A stretch of DNA of 64,000 nucleotides, taken from assembly GCA_014075275.1 (NCBI GenBank), contig CP046179.1:2923932-2987931 (forward strand), written 5' to 3'. Positions 36,554 through 45,992 of this stretch are shown here, in pieces. Within the stretch, counting starts at the first letter, position 1, and every line of letters begins with the position of its first letter. The notes beneath the pieces are model-generated. The model was not told where the DNA came from. It searched no databases and saw nothing but the letters and a program-made list of their open reading frames with translations. The translations under genes and the position numbers were made by a program. The stretch comes from Boseongicola sp. GTDB lineage: Bacteria; Pseudomonadota; Alphaproteobacteria; Rhodobacterales; Rhodobacteraceae.

Positions 36554-37594
36554 TCAGGTGATCCAACCCTGAAGGTTGTCCCTGATGACTTCGCATAGGG
36601 CCGCAATGTGGGCTTCGTCGTCGTTCAAGCAGGGAATGTAAGTGAAGACGTCACCGCCTGCATGCTCAAAGCTCTCGCGAATTTCTTCGTTAATCTCCTC
36701 AAGAGTCTCGATGCAGTCTGCCGAGAAAGCGGGCGCGATAACCGCAATGTTCTTCTTTCCGGAATTGGCCAATCGCGCAACTTCCTCAACGGTGTAGGGC
36801 TGCAGCCATTCCTCGGGGCCAAATTTGCTTTGGAATGTTGTAGCTATTTGCGAATCGTCCCACCCAAGTCGCTCTTTCAACAGGCGCGTCGTCTTTTGGC
36901 ATTGGCAGTGATAGGGGTCACCTTCCAACAAGTAACGTTGTGGTACGCCGTGGTAAGAACACACCAAAATGTCTGGTTTGCGATTGCGATCTGCGTATGC
37001 GCGCTCAACCGATTGCGCCAAGACTTCAATGTAGGATGGTTGGTCAAAATAGGCGGGAACAGTGCGCACCGGTGGTTGCCAATTTTCGCTTTCGAGTGAG
37101 CGGAAAAATTGGTCATTCGCCGTCGCGGTCGTGGCGCCCGCGTATTGTGGATACAAAGGGAAAAAAAGTATCTTGCGACATCCTTGTTCAATCATACTTC
37201 TGACCCGCGATGGCGTTGAGGGGTTGCCGTAGCGCATGCAGAAATCCACCAGCACCTGATCACCAAATCCATCTTTCATAGCTGCGGCAATACCTGCGGT
37301 CTGCGCCTTTGTGATGGTCATTAATGGGCTTTCGCCTGCATCTTCGTTCCAGATTGACTTATAAGCTGCCCCGGATGTGAAAGGGCGTTTTGTCAGGATG
37401 ACGGCTTGAAGAAGCGGTTGCCAGAGCCATGGGTTGTAGTCGATGACACGGCGATCGGACAAGAACTCGTTTAGATAACGCCGCATAGACCAATAATCGT
37501 AGCCGTCGGGTGTGCCCAGGTTTGCAAGGAGCACCCCGATTTTCTCGGGCTTGATAGCAGGGTGATCCGTCGGAATATGTGGAGCGTTGGTCAA
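36554..37594 (-). CDS. hemH: Ferrochelatase
   Basis: HemH inserts ferrous iron into protoporphyrin IX, the last step of heme synthesis and the step after HemJ (4.3 kb). It has GVLLANLGTPDGYDYWSMRRYLNEFL near the N terminus, the catalytic-histidine segment CSYHGVPQRYL and FQSKFGPEEWLQPYT. The start is chosen at a TTG (37594), because AGGAC lies seven bases upstream and it gives a normal 346 residues. The open frame to 37699 overlaps the upstream gene and has no similarity. Confidence 0.93.
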   Translation of the reverse strand: MTNAPHIPTDHPAIKPEKIGVLLANLGTPDGYDYWSMRRYLNEFLSDRRVIDYNPWLWQPLLQAVILTKRPFTSGAAYKSIWNEDAGESPLMTITKAQTAGIAAAMKDGFGDQVLVDFCMRYGNPSTPSRVRSMIEQGCRKILFFPLYPQYAGATTATANDQFFRSLESENWQPPVRTVPAYFDQPSYIEVLAQSVERAYADRNRKPDILVCSYHGVPQRYLLEGDPYHCQCQKTTRLLKERLGWDDSQIATTFQSKFGPEEWLQPYTVEEVARLANSGKKNIAVIAPAFSADCIETLEEINEEIRESFEHAGGDVFTYIPCLNDDEAHIAALCEVIRDNLQGWIT

Positions 37595-37649
37595 TAGGTC
37601 GTCCTGAAAGATGTGCGTTTGATGGGAGATAACCGGAAAGTTGGCGACG

Positions 37650-38492
37650 TCAACGCTGTTTAGGGTCCGCAATGTCGCCGGTCGGGGATTCGTCGACACC
37701 CAGGGCGTCTGCCAGGCGTGTTGATGCGGTGCCGGGTTGCAATGGCTTTTGCTGACTAGAATCGGGGGACCAGCCGGTGAGGTAAACCAATTCGAATGTG
37801 GCTGTTAGATAGCCCTCGGTATCGGCAAAGTTGGCGCGATAGATTTGCTCGGTTAGGGCAAAGAGCTTGCGTGGAGAGAACGCGCGGCGTCTCGCGGCAA
37901 GCGCATTGGTTTCACCCATGCCGCGAATGTCACGAAAGAGATCGGAAAGTGATTGGTAGCGCACAGTCAACGTTCGGTTATCTGCTACAGGAAGGGCAAA
38001 TCCAGCTCGTTGAAGTAATGCGCCAAGGTCGCGCATGTCACCCATGGGCAGTATTCTTGGAGATAGGCCGCCGGTGAGTTTGGTTTCGGCCTCGGCAAGT
38101 GAAGTTCTTAGTTCGTGTAGAGTTTGACCACCGAACTGCACCGCTATGAAAAGGCCATCAGGCCTCAGAGCAAGACGGGATTGAACCATCTGGCCAATGG
38201 GATCATCGGCCCAATGAAGTGACATTGTGTGAAGGATTAGATCGTGCGCTGCTGGTTCGAGTGCCAACGTATCATCATCTGATGCAATTTTCGCGTTCGC
38301 CCAATGGATGATGAAGGGCGTTGCGTTCCCGCCAACTATTGCGGGCGCAGTAAACACTTTTTTAACCTCGCTGACCCTTTCCTTAAGATCAGTTGCGGCT
38401 TCTTCGAACAAAAACAACTCTGGTGCGTGCCAGGCGCGATGGCGATGCAAAGCAAGAGCGGTTCGGTCGGTAAGTTTTGGCGTCAGAGGCAT
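37650..38492 (-). CDS. SAM-dependent methyltransferase-like protein (BioC/NDUFAF5 type)
   Basis: This 280-residue protein resembles the BioC/NDUFAF5-like methyltransferases of alphaproteobacteria. Features include DLILHTMSLHWADDPIGQM near residue 85 and LRPDGLFIAVQFGG near 108. The usual glycine-rich SAM loop (DxGxGxG) is not obvious in the N-terminal half, so activity is uncertain. It is divergent from comF and lies before hemH. Confidence 0.7.
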   Translation of the reverse strand: MPLTPKLTDRTALALHRHRAWHAPELFLFEEAATDLKERVSEVKKVFTAPAIVGGNATPFIIHWANAKIASDDDTLALEPAAHDLILHTMSLHWADDPIGQMVQSRLALRPDGLFIAVQFGGQTLHELRTSLAEAETKLTGGLSPRILPMGDMRDLGALLQRAGFALPVADNRTLTVRYQSLSDLFRDIRGMGETNALAARRRAFSPRKLFALTEQIYRANFADTEGYLTATFELVYLTGWSPDSSQQKPLQPGTASTRLADALGVDESPTGDIADPKQR

Positions 38493-38513
38493 GGATACAC
38501 AGGGTTAGTTAAG

Positions 38514-39239
38514 ATGTCGCTTATGCAACGTGCGTTGACATTGATCTATCCCGATCAGTGTATTCTTTGCACAGATCTTGTCGAGCGTCGCGGGGCGTTG
38601 TGCGCCAGATGTTGGAAGGACACACCTTTTTTGACAGGTCACGGGTGTGATCGGTGTGGCGCGCCTCTGGTTGGTGTCGGCGATGGAGGCGTGGATCACT
38701 GTGATGACTGTATTAAGACGGCTCCTCCCTGGCGGCGGGGTAGGGCGGTGGCACGTTATGACGGAAATGCACGGCGGATTGTTCTTGCTTTAAAGCATGG
38801 AGATCGGCTGGACCTTGTTCCGACGATCGCAGGATGGATGGCGAGAGCGGGAAAAGATCTTCTTACTGAACGCCCGGTAATAGTTCCAGTTCCCTCCCAT
38901 TGGTCACGTCTTTTGAAGAGGCGATTCAATCAAGCAACCGAAGTAACCCGTTCACTGGCGAAGCTGGAGGCGCTGCCACATTGTCCCGATGCCCTGGTCC
39001 GGACCAGAATAACCGCAGTTCAAGATGGGAAAGGGCCAGAAGAAAGATTTCAAAACATCGCCAATGCAATAACGGCGAACCCAAAGCGTCTTGACCGCTT
39101 GGGCGGAAAAAAAGTCTGCTTGGTGGATGACGTTATGACATCGGGGGCTACTTTGTCGGCTGCTACCAATGCCTGTTATGCAGCGGGTGCAGATCAAGTT
39201 TCCGTTCTGGTTCTGGCGCGTGTGACCAAAGCAACCTAA
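38514..39239 (+). CDS. comF: ComF family protein (phosphoribosyltransferase-like)
   Basis: ComF-like proteins are related to phosphoribosyltransferases and, in competent bacteria, aid DNA uptake. The 241-residue protein has a zinc-finger-like N terminus (CILC, CARC, CDRCGAP, CDDC, residues 14-65) and the PRPP-binding motif VCLVDDVMTSGATLSA near 200. It also has PVPSHWSRLLKRRFNQATEVTRSL near 130. The ATG at 38514 was chosen over one three codons later. The frame to 38304 overlaps the divergent neighbour. Confidence 0.88.
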   Translation: MSLMQRALTLIYPDQCILCTDLVERRGALCARCWKDTPFLTGHGCDRCGAPLVGVGDGGVDHCDDCIKTAPPWRRGRAVARYDGNARRIVLALKHGDRLDLVPTIAGWMARAGKDLLTERPVIVPVPSHWSRLLKRRFNQATEVTRSLAKLEALPHCPDALVRTRITAVQDGKGPEERFQNIANAITANPKRLDRLGGKKVCLVDDVMTSGATLSAATNACYAAGADQVSVLVLARVTKAT

Positions 39240-39271
39240 GTAATGGACAATCTAACTCAGGAAGTCCTGCA

Positions 39272-39529
39272 ATGAGAAATGTTGAGATTTACACCACACC
39301 ACTTTGTGGGTTTTGCCATGCGGCCAAAAGGCTTCTTCAAGACAAAGGAATATCTTTTGCCGAGATTGATGTAGCGCGCGACCCTTCTAAGCGCCATGAG
39401 ATGGTACAGCGGTCGAACGGTAGACGCACGGTTCCGCAAATATTCGTCGATGGCGATTATGTTGGTGACTGTAATCATCTGTATTCTCTGGAAAGGTCCG
39501 GAAAGTTAGATCCGATTTTGGCTGCTTAA
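39272..39529 (+). CDS. grxC: Glutaredoxin 3
   Basis: The 85-residue thioredoxin-fold protein reduces disulfides with glutathione. Its active site is CGFC (YTTPLCGFCHAAKRLL, residues 8-23), instead of the textbook CPYC. The cis-proline motif TVPQIFVDG is near 53 and the glutathione-binding GDCNHLYSLE near 65. It is followed by the amidase gene with a 3-bp gap. Confidence 0.93.
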   Translation: MRNVEIYTTPLCGFCHAAKRLLQDKGISFAEIDVARDPSKRHEMVQRSNGRRTVPQIFVDGDYVGDCNHLYSLERSGKLDPILAA

Positions 39530-39532
39530 TTG

Positions 39533-40360
39533 ATGAGAGTAGGGCTTGTTCAACTAAATGCGTCCGACGACCCCAAGAATAATTTGGGTGCGACGACGTC
39601 ATTCGTCGAGCAAGCGGCTGCTGGCGGAGCAGAACTGGTTCTGACCCCGGAAGTAACAAATTGCGTCTCTGCAAGCCGATCGCGACAGAACGATATGCTG
39701 CAAACGGAAGACGAAGATTTGACTTTGGCAGCGCTCCGCAAAGAGGCGACGCGTCTTGGCATCTGGGTGTTGATTGGATCGTTGGCGCTAAAACAAGAAA
39801 ACAAGTCACGGTTTGTGAACCGATCTTTTTTGATTTCGCCAAATGGAGCAATTACAGCGCGGTACGATAAAATCCATATGTTCGATGTTAAGATTTCCGA
39901 AACCGAGACCTATCGCGAAAGCGACGGATATCAGCCTGGCAATTCATGCGCGGTTGTTCAGATGAACGATGCAACGCTGGGCATGACAATTTGCTACGAT
40001 GTCCGGTTCCCTTATCTCTATCGCAAAGTTGCCAAGGCAGGGGCGCAAATACTTACAGTTCCGTCGGCGTTTACGCCGGAAACTGGGGCTGCGCATTGGG
40101 AAGTACTCCTGCGGGCACGCGCAATTGAAAATGGTTGTTTTGTATTGGCCCCGGCCCAATGTGGCACCCATTCTGCAATGACGGGACGACGGCGCAGAAC
40201 TTATGGACATTCGCTTGTTGTCGACCCCTGGGGGCATGTTTTGGCAGATGGTGGAGAGGCTCCGGGAGTGACTTTGGTTGATTTGGACCTGAATGCAGTC
40301 GATTATGCGCGCAGACGGATATCGTCGCTAACACATGATCGAGATTGCATACCGTTATAA
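39533..40360 (+). CDS. Carbon-nitrogen hydrolase (nitrilase-family amidase)
   Basis: The 275-residue protein has the Glu-Lys-Cys catalytic triad of the nitrilase superfamily: TPEVTN near residue 40, YDKIHMFDV near 110 and TICYDVRFPYLYR near 150. The pattern is close to Nit1/omega-amidase-type enzymes, but the substrate is unknown; deaminated glutathione amidase fits its place beside a glutaredoxin, though that is inference. The ATG at 39533 is used rather than the TTG at 39530. Its TAA shares a base with the next start (TAATG). Confidence 0.85.
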   Translation: MRVGLVQLNASDDPKNNLGATTSFVEQAAAGGAELVLTPEVTNCVSASRSRQNDMLQTEDEDLTLAALRKEATRLGIWVLIGSLALKQENKSRFVNRSFLISPNGAITARYDKIHMFDVKISETETYRESDGYQPGNSCAVVQMNDATLGMTICYDVRFPYLYRKVAKAGAQILTVPSAFTPETGAAHWEVLLRARAIENGCFVLAPAQCGTHSAMTGRRRRTYGHSLVVDPWGHVLADGGEAPGVTLVDLDLNAVDYARRRISSLTHDRDCIPL

Positions 40361-40824
40361 TGCCAGACACGAAAGAAACCGGAGATCCTCTCGCAATTGC
40401 GCTGTTCAGCGAATTGTTCATGGCAGATCAATTGGCCCGTGCTCGGCTAGCAAAGGCTTTGCCAAAAGGTATGGAACTTAGTCACTTTTCGGTTTTGAAT
40501 CACCTCGCACGCACGAATACAGAGCGTACCCCAGCCCAATTGGCGCGGGCGTTTCATGTCACACGTGGGGCGATGACTAATACAATTTCCCGGTTGGAGT
40601 GGGCAGGTTATGTGCATATTCGACCGGATTGGGACGATGCTCGGAGAAAGTTTGTCGCTGTAAGCGCAGATGGGCGAAGAGCTCGTGATGAAGCGTTGAC
40701 GGCAATAGCTCCAATTCTTGACGGTGTAGTTAATGCTGCCGGATCCGAGAATGTGCGGAACGTTCTCCCTTTGCTGCGTGATATTCGCCAGCGATTTGAA
40801 GAGGACTCTACGACGGACGAATAG
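40360..40824 (+). CDS. MarR-family transcriptional regulator
   Basis: The 154-residue protein has a winged helix-turn-helix: [14 protein letters not shown], then [30 protein letters not shown] (about residues 45-90). The wing [16 protein letters not shown] follows. MarR proteins usually sense phenolic or other small molecules. It is translationally coupled to the amidase gene and has no clear ribosome site of its own. Its end overlaps ubiG by 17 bp. Confidence 0.85.
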   Translation: MPDTKETGDPLAIALFSELFMADQLARARLAKALPKGMELSHFSVLNHLARTNTERTPAQLARAFHVTRGAMTNTISRLEWAGYVHIRPDWDDARRKFVAVSADGRRARDEALTAIAPILDGVVNAAGSENVRNVLPLLRDIRQRFEEDSTTDE

Positions 40825-41551
40825 AGGTGGTCGTATAATTTACGGTTAAGTCTTTTTCGCTTAGACGCCATACCCAAGTTAGAGGGTTGAACACGAAACC
40901 CTTGCGGTCGACGGGATTGAACCCTGCGTTTTCCAAGAGACCAAAAAGCTCGTCGGGCGTTATGAATTTGGACCATTCGTGAGTGCCCCGCGGCAGCCAA
41001 CGCATGATCATTTCAGCACCGACAATAGCTGCGGCGAAACTTTTGGGGTTTCGATTGATTGTGGAGCAGATCATCAAACCGCCGGGCTTCAGTAAGTTGT
41101 GACACGCAGTCAGATAGGCAAGCGGATCAGCGACATGTTCGACAACTTCCATATTCAAGATTGCATCAAACTGCTCATTTTGATCAACCAAAGCTTCCGC
41201 GGTGGTGTGGCGATAGTCGATTTGCAGTCCCTGGTTTTTGGCGTGGACCTGGGCGACTGGAATGTTTCGTTCGGCTGCATCGGCCCCAACTACATCGGCG
41301 CCAAGGCGCGCCATAGGTTCGGATAATAAGCCACCGCCACAGCCGATATCGAGAATGCGCAATCCCTTGAACGGCTGAGGTTGAGTTAGGTCACGCGAGA
41401 ATTCGGCCGCGACTTGTGATGTAATGTAGTCAAGCCGGCATGGATTTAACATATGCAGTGGCTTGAACTTGCCGTTCGGGTCCCACCATTCGGCAGCCAT
41501 GGCTTGAAATTTGTCGATTTCGCTTTGGTCGATAGTGCTGGCGGAAACCAT
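40808..41551 (-). CDS. ubiG: Ubiquinone biosynthesis O-methyltransferase
   Basis: UbiG carries out both O-methylations in ubiquinone synthesis. The 247-residue protein starts with [19 protein letters not shown] and [13 protein letters not shown]. It has the SAM motif [19 protein letters not shown] near residue 67 and [10 protein letters not shown] near 135. The ATG at 41551 fits the family; the longer open frame to 41884 covers the start of the divergent peptidase gene. It overlaps marR convergently by 17 bp. Confidence 0.95.
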   Translation of the reverse strand: MVSASTIDQSEIDKFQAMAAEWWDPNGKFKPLHMLNPCRLDYITSQVAAEFSRDLTQPQPFKGLRILDIGCGGGLLSEPMARLGADVVGADAAERNIPVAQVHAKNQGLQIDYRHTTAEALVDQNEQFDAILNMEVVEHVADPLAYLTACHNLLKPGGLMICSTINRNPKSFAAAIVGAEMIMRWLPRGTHEWSKFITPDELFGLLENAGFNPVDRKGFVFNPLTWVWRLSEKDLTVNYTTTSIRPS

Positions 41552-41625
41552 GATTTTGCGGGCCTTTCGGACAATGTGCGAAGCGTGCCATAGATCGTTA
41601 CGAATTCGCGCTATATAGATCAAAC

Positions 41626-42600
41626 ATGGACCGTCCTGCCGACAAAAAAACTGCGTCACAGTATCTCTATCCGTCGATTGACCCGTTCGATCAGCGAATG
41701 ATGGATGTGAGTGACGGACATCGGCTGTATGTTGAGCAGTGCGGCAATCCGGATGGCATGCCGGTGGTTGTTCTGCACGGCGGGCCAGGTGGCGGATGTA
41801 GCCCTGCCATGCGACGTTATTTTGACCCAAACTTTTATCGGATCGTACTATTTGACCAGCGCGGCTGTGGGCGATCTCGCCCACACGCTAGCGTTGAAGC
41901 GAACACTACATGGCACTTGGTCGAGGACATTGAGCAAATTCGGCAAGATCTGGGTGTTGATCGCTGGATAGTTTTTGGCGGTAGTTGGGGGGCGACTCTA
42001 GGTTTGGTTTACGCAATCAGCCATCCTGGAAGAGTTGCCCACTTGGCCCTACGGGGTGTTTTCTTAATGACCAAGGCCGAGTTAGATTGGTTCTACGGAG
42101 GGGGCGCCGGAAGTTTTTGGCCGGACGTCTGGGCGCGGTTTACTTCGCTTGTTCCCGAGAATGAGCATGGTGATTTCATCGCGGCCTATAATAAACGCCT
42201 GTTTTCGGGGGATCACAGGGTCGAAACTCGGTTCGCGCGTGCTTGCGCAAGTTGGGAAAACACGCTTGCGTCTATCAGCAACGATGGGCTAGGCGGCGAA
42301 AGTCCGGCAGAGTATGCGCGGGCCTTTGCTCGGCTAGAGAACCACTATTTCAAAAATGGTGGCTTTCTGGAACGCGATGGCTGGATCGAATCCAAAGAGG
42401 ACGCCCTGAGCAACGTTCCGGGGACTATTGTTCAGGGGCGATATGATATGATTTGTCCGCCAGCAGCCGCGTATCGCTTAGCGAATGCTTGGTCCGGCGC
42501 CAAACTGACAATCGTGCCAAGAGCTGGTCATGCACTTTCTGAACCCGGCATTAGTGCAGAACTGGTCCGAACAATGGATCGACTTCGCCGAACAACCTGA
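41626..42600 (+). CDS. pip: Proline iminopeptidase (S33 family)
   Basis: This 324-residue alpha/beta hydrolase removes N-terminal proline from peptides. It has the oxyanion loop [13 protein letters not shown] near residue 50, the nucleophile elbow [11 protein letters not shown] near 118 (Ser in GxSxG) and the C-terminal RYDMICPP and [10 protein letters not shown] with the Asp and His. The length and motifs are normal. It is divergent from ubiG. Confidence 0.93.
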   Translation: MDRPADKKTASQYLYPSIDPFDQRMMDVSDGHRLYVEQCGNPDGMPVVVLHGGPGGGCSPAMRRYFDPNFYRIVLFDQRGCGRSRPHASVEANTTWHLVEDIEQIRQDLGVDRWIVFGGSWGATLGLVYAISHPGRVAHLALRGVFLMTKAELDWFYGGGAGSFWPDVWARFTSLVPENEHGDFIAAYNKRLFSGDHRVETRFARACASWENTLASISNDGLGGESPAEYARAFARLENHYFKNGGFLERDGWIESKEDALSNVPGTIVQGRYDMICPPAAAYRLANAWSGAKLTIVPRAGHALSEPGISAELVRTMDRLRRTT

Positions 42601-42761
42601 TGGCGGAGATCCGCGCATCCAAAGCACATTTAGCGATCTCGCGCTCAAAATTCGCAACCTGTTGAGGTTTGATTCTCAGCGAATTTGAATTCTTCAAACG
42701 AGCGCCGGGAGTGCGCCTCGGTTCTGCCGCAATCCTTCGATCATTTGTTCCTTGAGACTAA

Positions 42762-43412
42762 ATGAAGGACCTGGGTATGAATTCTGCGATTGCTGCTGCC
42801 GCAATCGGGCTATTGATGGTTGTAGCATCCACCGGCGATGCCACGGCCTGCTCTCGGAGCGTTTCTGCCAACGCCGTGAACACTGTTGTTCCGGCGAAAT
42901 CGATTGATCAGCGAATGCTGGACAGGGCCATTCGGACAGAGGTTAATTTCCATCGCTGCCGCGCCGGGCTAGGTGCCCTGAAAAGTGCCGGAAACGAATT
43001 AGTGTATGAAGCCAAACGACACAGCACTTGGATGGCGAAGACCCAGCAATTGACGCACCGGAGTACGGTTGCGGGTGCCGCCACGTTGAAACAGCGGGTC
43101 AAACGTTCGGGCATCAAGTTCCGTATGGGATCTGAAAACATCGGAATGGTGCACCGCTATCAGATTGATAATCAAAGGTTTAAGATTGTGAACTCAAACG
43201 CTTGCCAGTTCACAACACATAAGGGGCAACCTTTGCCTGCGCATTCCTATGCCTCGCTTGCACGGCATGTTGTGAACCTTTGGATGAACTCTCCCGGGCA
43301 CCGCAAAAACATCCTTGATACGCGCGTTACGCGGACATCCTCCGCCGTGGCATTCGATCCCAAGGCGCAATATTGCGGGCGGTTCTGGCTGACGCAGAAC
43401 TTCGTCGGCTGA
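42762..43412 (+). CDS. Secreted CAP-domain protein
   Basis: The 216-residue protein has a signal peptide (hydrophobic residues 6-25, cleavage near ATA-C at about 29) and a CAP/SCP domain. The domain has SENIGMVHRYQ near 128 and NLWMNSPGHRKNILD near 175, the two conserved CAP histidine segments. It contains several cysteines. A second ATG at 42777 has a better ribosome site (AAGGA) but would remove the only lysine before the hydrophobic core, so both starts remain possible. It is the second CAP protein in the window. Confidence 0.85.
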   Translation: MKDLGMNSAIAAAAIGLLMVVASTGDATACSRSVSANAVNTVVPAKSIDQRMLDRAIRTEVNFHRCRAGLGALKSAGNELVYEAKRHSTWMAKTQQLTHRSTVAGAATLKQRVKRSGIKFRMGSENIGMVHRYQIDNQRFKIVNSNACQFTTHKGQPLPAHSYASLARHVVNLWMNSPGHRKNILDTRVTRTSSAVAFDPKAQYCGRFWLTQNFVG

Positions 43413-43565
43413 CTCTGAAAGCCTAATATATTTGGCAGTTAGCTTTCTTCCAAACTTGACATCTCTCGTTGCTGAACGTGCGGTTTGGGCGCATTGTTCT
43501 GTCTGGAATCTTGTGACCTCAGTCTGCTCGGGTTTCGAGACATATTGGTAGAAGAGGACGCGGTG

Positions 43566-44567
43566 GTGTCACAAGGAACTCCTGAGCGAATGCGCGCCAT
43601 TTCGGCGCAAGTGCCCGGTGGGCCTGAAGTTTTGGCCGTTGCCGAACACGAGGTGCCGCGACCGGGCGAAGGCGAGGTATTGATCCGGGTTGTGGCTGCT
43701 GGGGTGAACCGGCCGGACTGTTTGCAGAGGAAGGGCGTGTATCCGCCGCCGCCGGGAGTGACTGACATTCTTGGGCTGGAAGTCGCGGGTGAGATTGTTG
43801 CGCTGGGCGATGGCGTTGCCCTTGATTTACTGGGTTTGAAGGTCATGGCGTTGATTGCGGGCGGGGGCTATGCCGAATATGCGGTGGCCCCGATTGGCAG
43901 CGTGATCGAGGTGCCGGAGGGGATGCCGTCGGAGGTTGCGGCGGCGTTTCCTGAGACGTTTTTCACGGTTTGGCACAACGTTTTTCAGCGGGCGAAATTG
44001 CAGTCTGGCGAGACGTTTATGGTGCATGGCGGGACTAGTGGGATTGGGACGACGGCCATCCAATTAGCGAAAGCTTTTGGGGCGAAGGTGATTGCGACGG
44101 CGGGGTCTGTGGCGAAATGTGAGGCCTGTATGCGGCTTGGGGCGGATACGGTGGTTAACTATCGCGAGTCGGATTTTGTTGAGGTTGTAAAAGAGGTTAC
44201 GGGCGGTCGGGGCGTGGATGTGACGCTGGATATGGTGGGCGGGCCATATGTGAGCCGGAACTATAAGGCGGCTGCGGTTGAGGGGCGGATCGTGCAGATT
44301 GCGTTCTTGCAGGGCGCGAAGGTTGAGGCGGATATCAGCAAGTTGATGATCAAGCGGTTAACGCACACTGGATCGACATTGAGGGCGCGTTCTGAAGCGT
44401 TCAAAGCGGTGATTGCGGATGAGTTGAAGGAACAGGTTTTGCCTTTGATTTCATCGGGTCAGATCGCGCCGGTGATGGACAGCACCTTCGCGCTGGAAGA
44501 TGCTGCAAAGGCCCATGCGCGGATGGAAGAGGGTGCGCATATCGGGAAGATCGTGCTGACGATTTAG
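43566..44567 (+). CDS. NAD(P)H-quinone oxidoreductase (MDR family, PIG3-like)
   Basis: This is a zinc-free medium-chain reductase of about 333 residues. It has PGPxVLxV-like PGGPEVLAV near the N terminus, VAAGVNRPDCLQRKGVYPPPPG near 50 and the coenzyme site VHGGTSGIGTTAIQLAKAFGAKVIATAG near 150. The start is uncertain: GTG 43566 has AGAGGA upstream; ATG 43590 is eight codons later. Its product would reduce quinones or enals with NADPH. Codons ending in G or C are more frequent than in genes to the left. Confidence 0.87.
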   Translation: MSQGTPERMRAISAQVPGGPEVLAVAEHEVPRPGEGEVLIRVVAAGVNRPDCLQRKGVYPPPPGVTDILGLEVAGEIVALGDGVALDLLGLKVMALIAGGGYAEYAVAPIGSVIEVPEGMPSEVAAAFPETFFTVWHNVFQRAKLQSGETFMVHGGTSGIGTTAIQLAKAFGAKVIATAGSVAKCEACMRLGADTVVNYRESDFVEVVKEVTGGRGVDVTLDMVGGPYVSRNYKAAAVEGRIVQIAFLQGAKVEADISKLMIKRLTHTGSTLRARSEAFKAVIADELKEQVLPLISSGQIAPVMDSTFALEDAAKAHARMEEGAHIGKIVLTI

Positions 44568-44649
44568 CAAAGTTCGGTGGTTGGAAACGGTCAGGCAACG
44601 GGTGAACTCTGAAAACCCTAAAACACAGGGGATCCGGGCGATTTTGCCT

Positions 44650-44693
44650 GTCGGTATCACGTCGGTATTGCGTCGGTATCACGTCGGTGCGCC
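44650..44693. repeat. Four imperfect 11-bp tandem repeats
   Basis: Four units, GTCGGTATCAC, GTCGGTATTGC, GTCGGTATCAC and GTCGGTGCGCC, follow without gaps. They lie in the 204-bp gap between two convergent genes (qor-like and xre-like). The period is about one helical turn. Confidence 0.8.
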
Positions 44694-44771
44694 TTGAATG
44701 CGACGAAAGGCCGTATACCAGATGTTGTGAGGGGCTCGGAAAGCGTTAAGACCAAGTTAATGGCGCATCGG

Positions 44772-45668
44772 CTAGATCGAAAATGCCGCACTGTATGTTC
44801 GTCGAAGCAGGGCGCTGCGCCGTCCGAAGATAGAGTTGGCTATCGCGTGGCCCGGAAGATCCCAGAGGCCAAAGTCTGGGCCAAGTGCATGATCGCCGAT
44901 GCGCGTCATGCCAAGGTCACGGCAGATTTGCGCGCCGCCGGGGGTGCAGGAGATTGTGCCGATGCCGTGCAGGATGACATCCCGACGCGCGAGGCTTTCA
45001 AGAAACCGGACGAAGGATGCGATAAGAAGCATGGCTGCACTTTCGTGTCCCGGACGGACAATCAAGGCAGGGCTGTAGCCGTAGTAGGTGCCTGGCAGGA
45101 TTGGTTGGCGGACACGATCAACCGACAATTCCGACTCGACCAGATCGCCAGTGCGGAACAGAGCCTCGTCTTCCGGGAGCAGAAAAACCATTGTCCACTT
45201 CGCGACCATTTCGCCGCCGGACATTACGGCTGTCCAGTGATCGCGGTAGGTTTCGTAGATCGGTTGGAAGACGTCTTGATTTGCGGCAAGGTCTTCAGGC
45301 AGCGCGCCCATCGTTTGTTCAGCCAGTTCGATCGAGGCGCGGCTGGCTTCGCGCCATGAGCCGTTGAAGTGTACGCTGACAAGGGCGTCGTCAAGAATGC
45401 GATAGGCGGGTTTGCCGGGGTGATCGGCGCGGGCGGCCCAGTCTTCGCGGCAGGCGAAGATCTGCGCCTTCGTCCAGCCAAGACGGTCCGATAAGCGGTG
45501 TTCGATATCGCCGCGCATGAACGACAGCGAGCGTTCGTATTTGCCGATGGCATCTGGGCTGACGCCCAGTTTCTCGGCCAGTTCTTCCTGAGTCATGCGT
45601 CCGTGGGTGCCGTTGGCGGAGCGCCAAGCGCGAAGCTTTTGTGCGAAGAGGGAGGTTTGTTGCACCAT
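44772..45668 (-). CDS. XRE-type helix-turn-helix regulator with unknown C-terminal domain
   Basis: The 298-residue protein has an N-terminal XRE/Cro helix-turn-helix: QKLRAWRSANG, then TQEELAEKLGVSPDAIGKYERS at about residues 26-47. The remaining 220 residues are not a family I recognise; they include a WTMVFLLPEDEALFRTGDLVESE stretch that could bind a small ligand. The target is unknown. Two 9-bp direct repeats 67-86 bp upstream may be its operator. Confidence 0.75.
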   Translation of the reverse strand: MVQQTSLFAQKLRAWRSANGTHGRMTQEELAEKLGVSPDAIGKYERSLSFMRGDIEHRLSDRLGWTKAQIFACREDWAARADHPGKPAYRILDDALVSVHFNGSWREASRASIELAEQTMGALPEDLAANQDVFQPIYETYRDHWTAVMSGGEMVAKWTMVFLLPEDEALFRTGDLVESELSVDRVRQPILPGTYYGYSPALIVRPGHESAAMLLIASFVRFLESLARRDVILHGIGTISCTPGGAQICRDLGMTRIGDHALGPDFGLWDLPGHAIANSIFGRRSALLRRTYSAAFSI

Positions 45669-45734
45669 CTAGCCTTGGATTTTCGGAACGGGTTGTTGTC
45701 AGCAGAATGGCCGGAAGGTGTGGTGGTGCCAAGG

Positions 45735-45754
45735 GACTTACGGGTGACTTACGG
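45735..45754. promoter_or_regulatory. Direct repeats upstream of the xre-like gene
   Basis: GACTTACGG occurs twice with an 11-bp period (45735-45743 and 45746-45754), in the region where the minus-strand xre-like promoter should lie. The rest of the 324-bp gap (45669-45992) holds another direct repeat (GCGCAAAGG twice, about 45807-45830) and no convincing gene. Confidence 0.45.
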
Positions 45755-45992
45755 ATTTGGCGGATCAGGTCGGTGGCTCAGCGGCCCATCTGCCAAGCAG
45801 GGTTGGCGCAAAGGAATTGCGCAAAGGTGGCGAGATGACCCGGATATTTGCTTCGATGATGGGCGCTGTGGGACTGATTTTTCTGCGAAGAGCGGATGTT
45901 GCAGGGGCTTGCGGCCGAACCGCCGGTGAAAATTGGCGACCCGCGCGTCGGGTGCGGGCGCCGGGTTGGTCAGCAGAGCGGCGGCGGTATAG

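Noticed and set aside
43566-44567. Quinone oxidoreductase considered as the acrylyl-CoA reductase AcuI of a DMSP pathway
   Set aside because: Its motifs are of the PIG3/TP53I3 quinone reductase type, not the YhdH/AcuI type, and it is over 5 kb from the DddQ-like gene.
44650-44693. Four tandem repeats considered as a CRISPR array
   Set aside because: The units are 11 bp with no spacers and no cas genes are nearby.
44694-45359. Long plus-strand open frame of 221 codons
   Set aside because: It is a shadow of the XRE gene on the other strand, with no family features.
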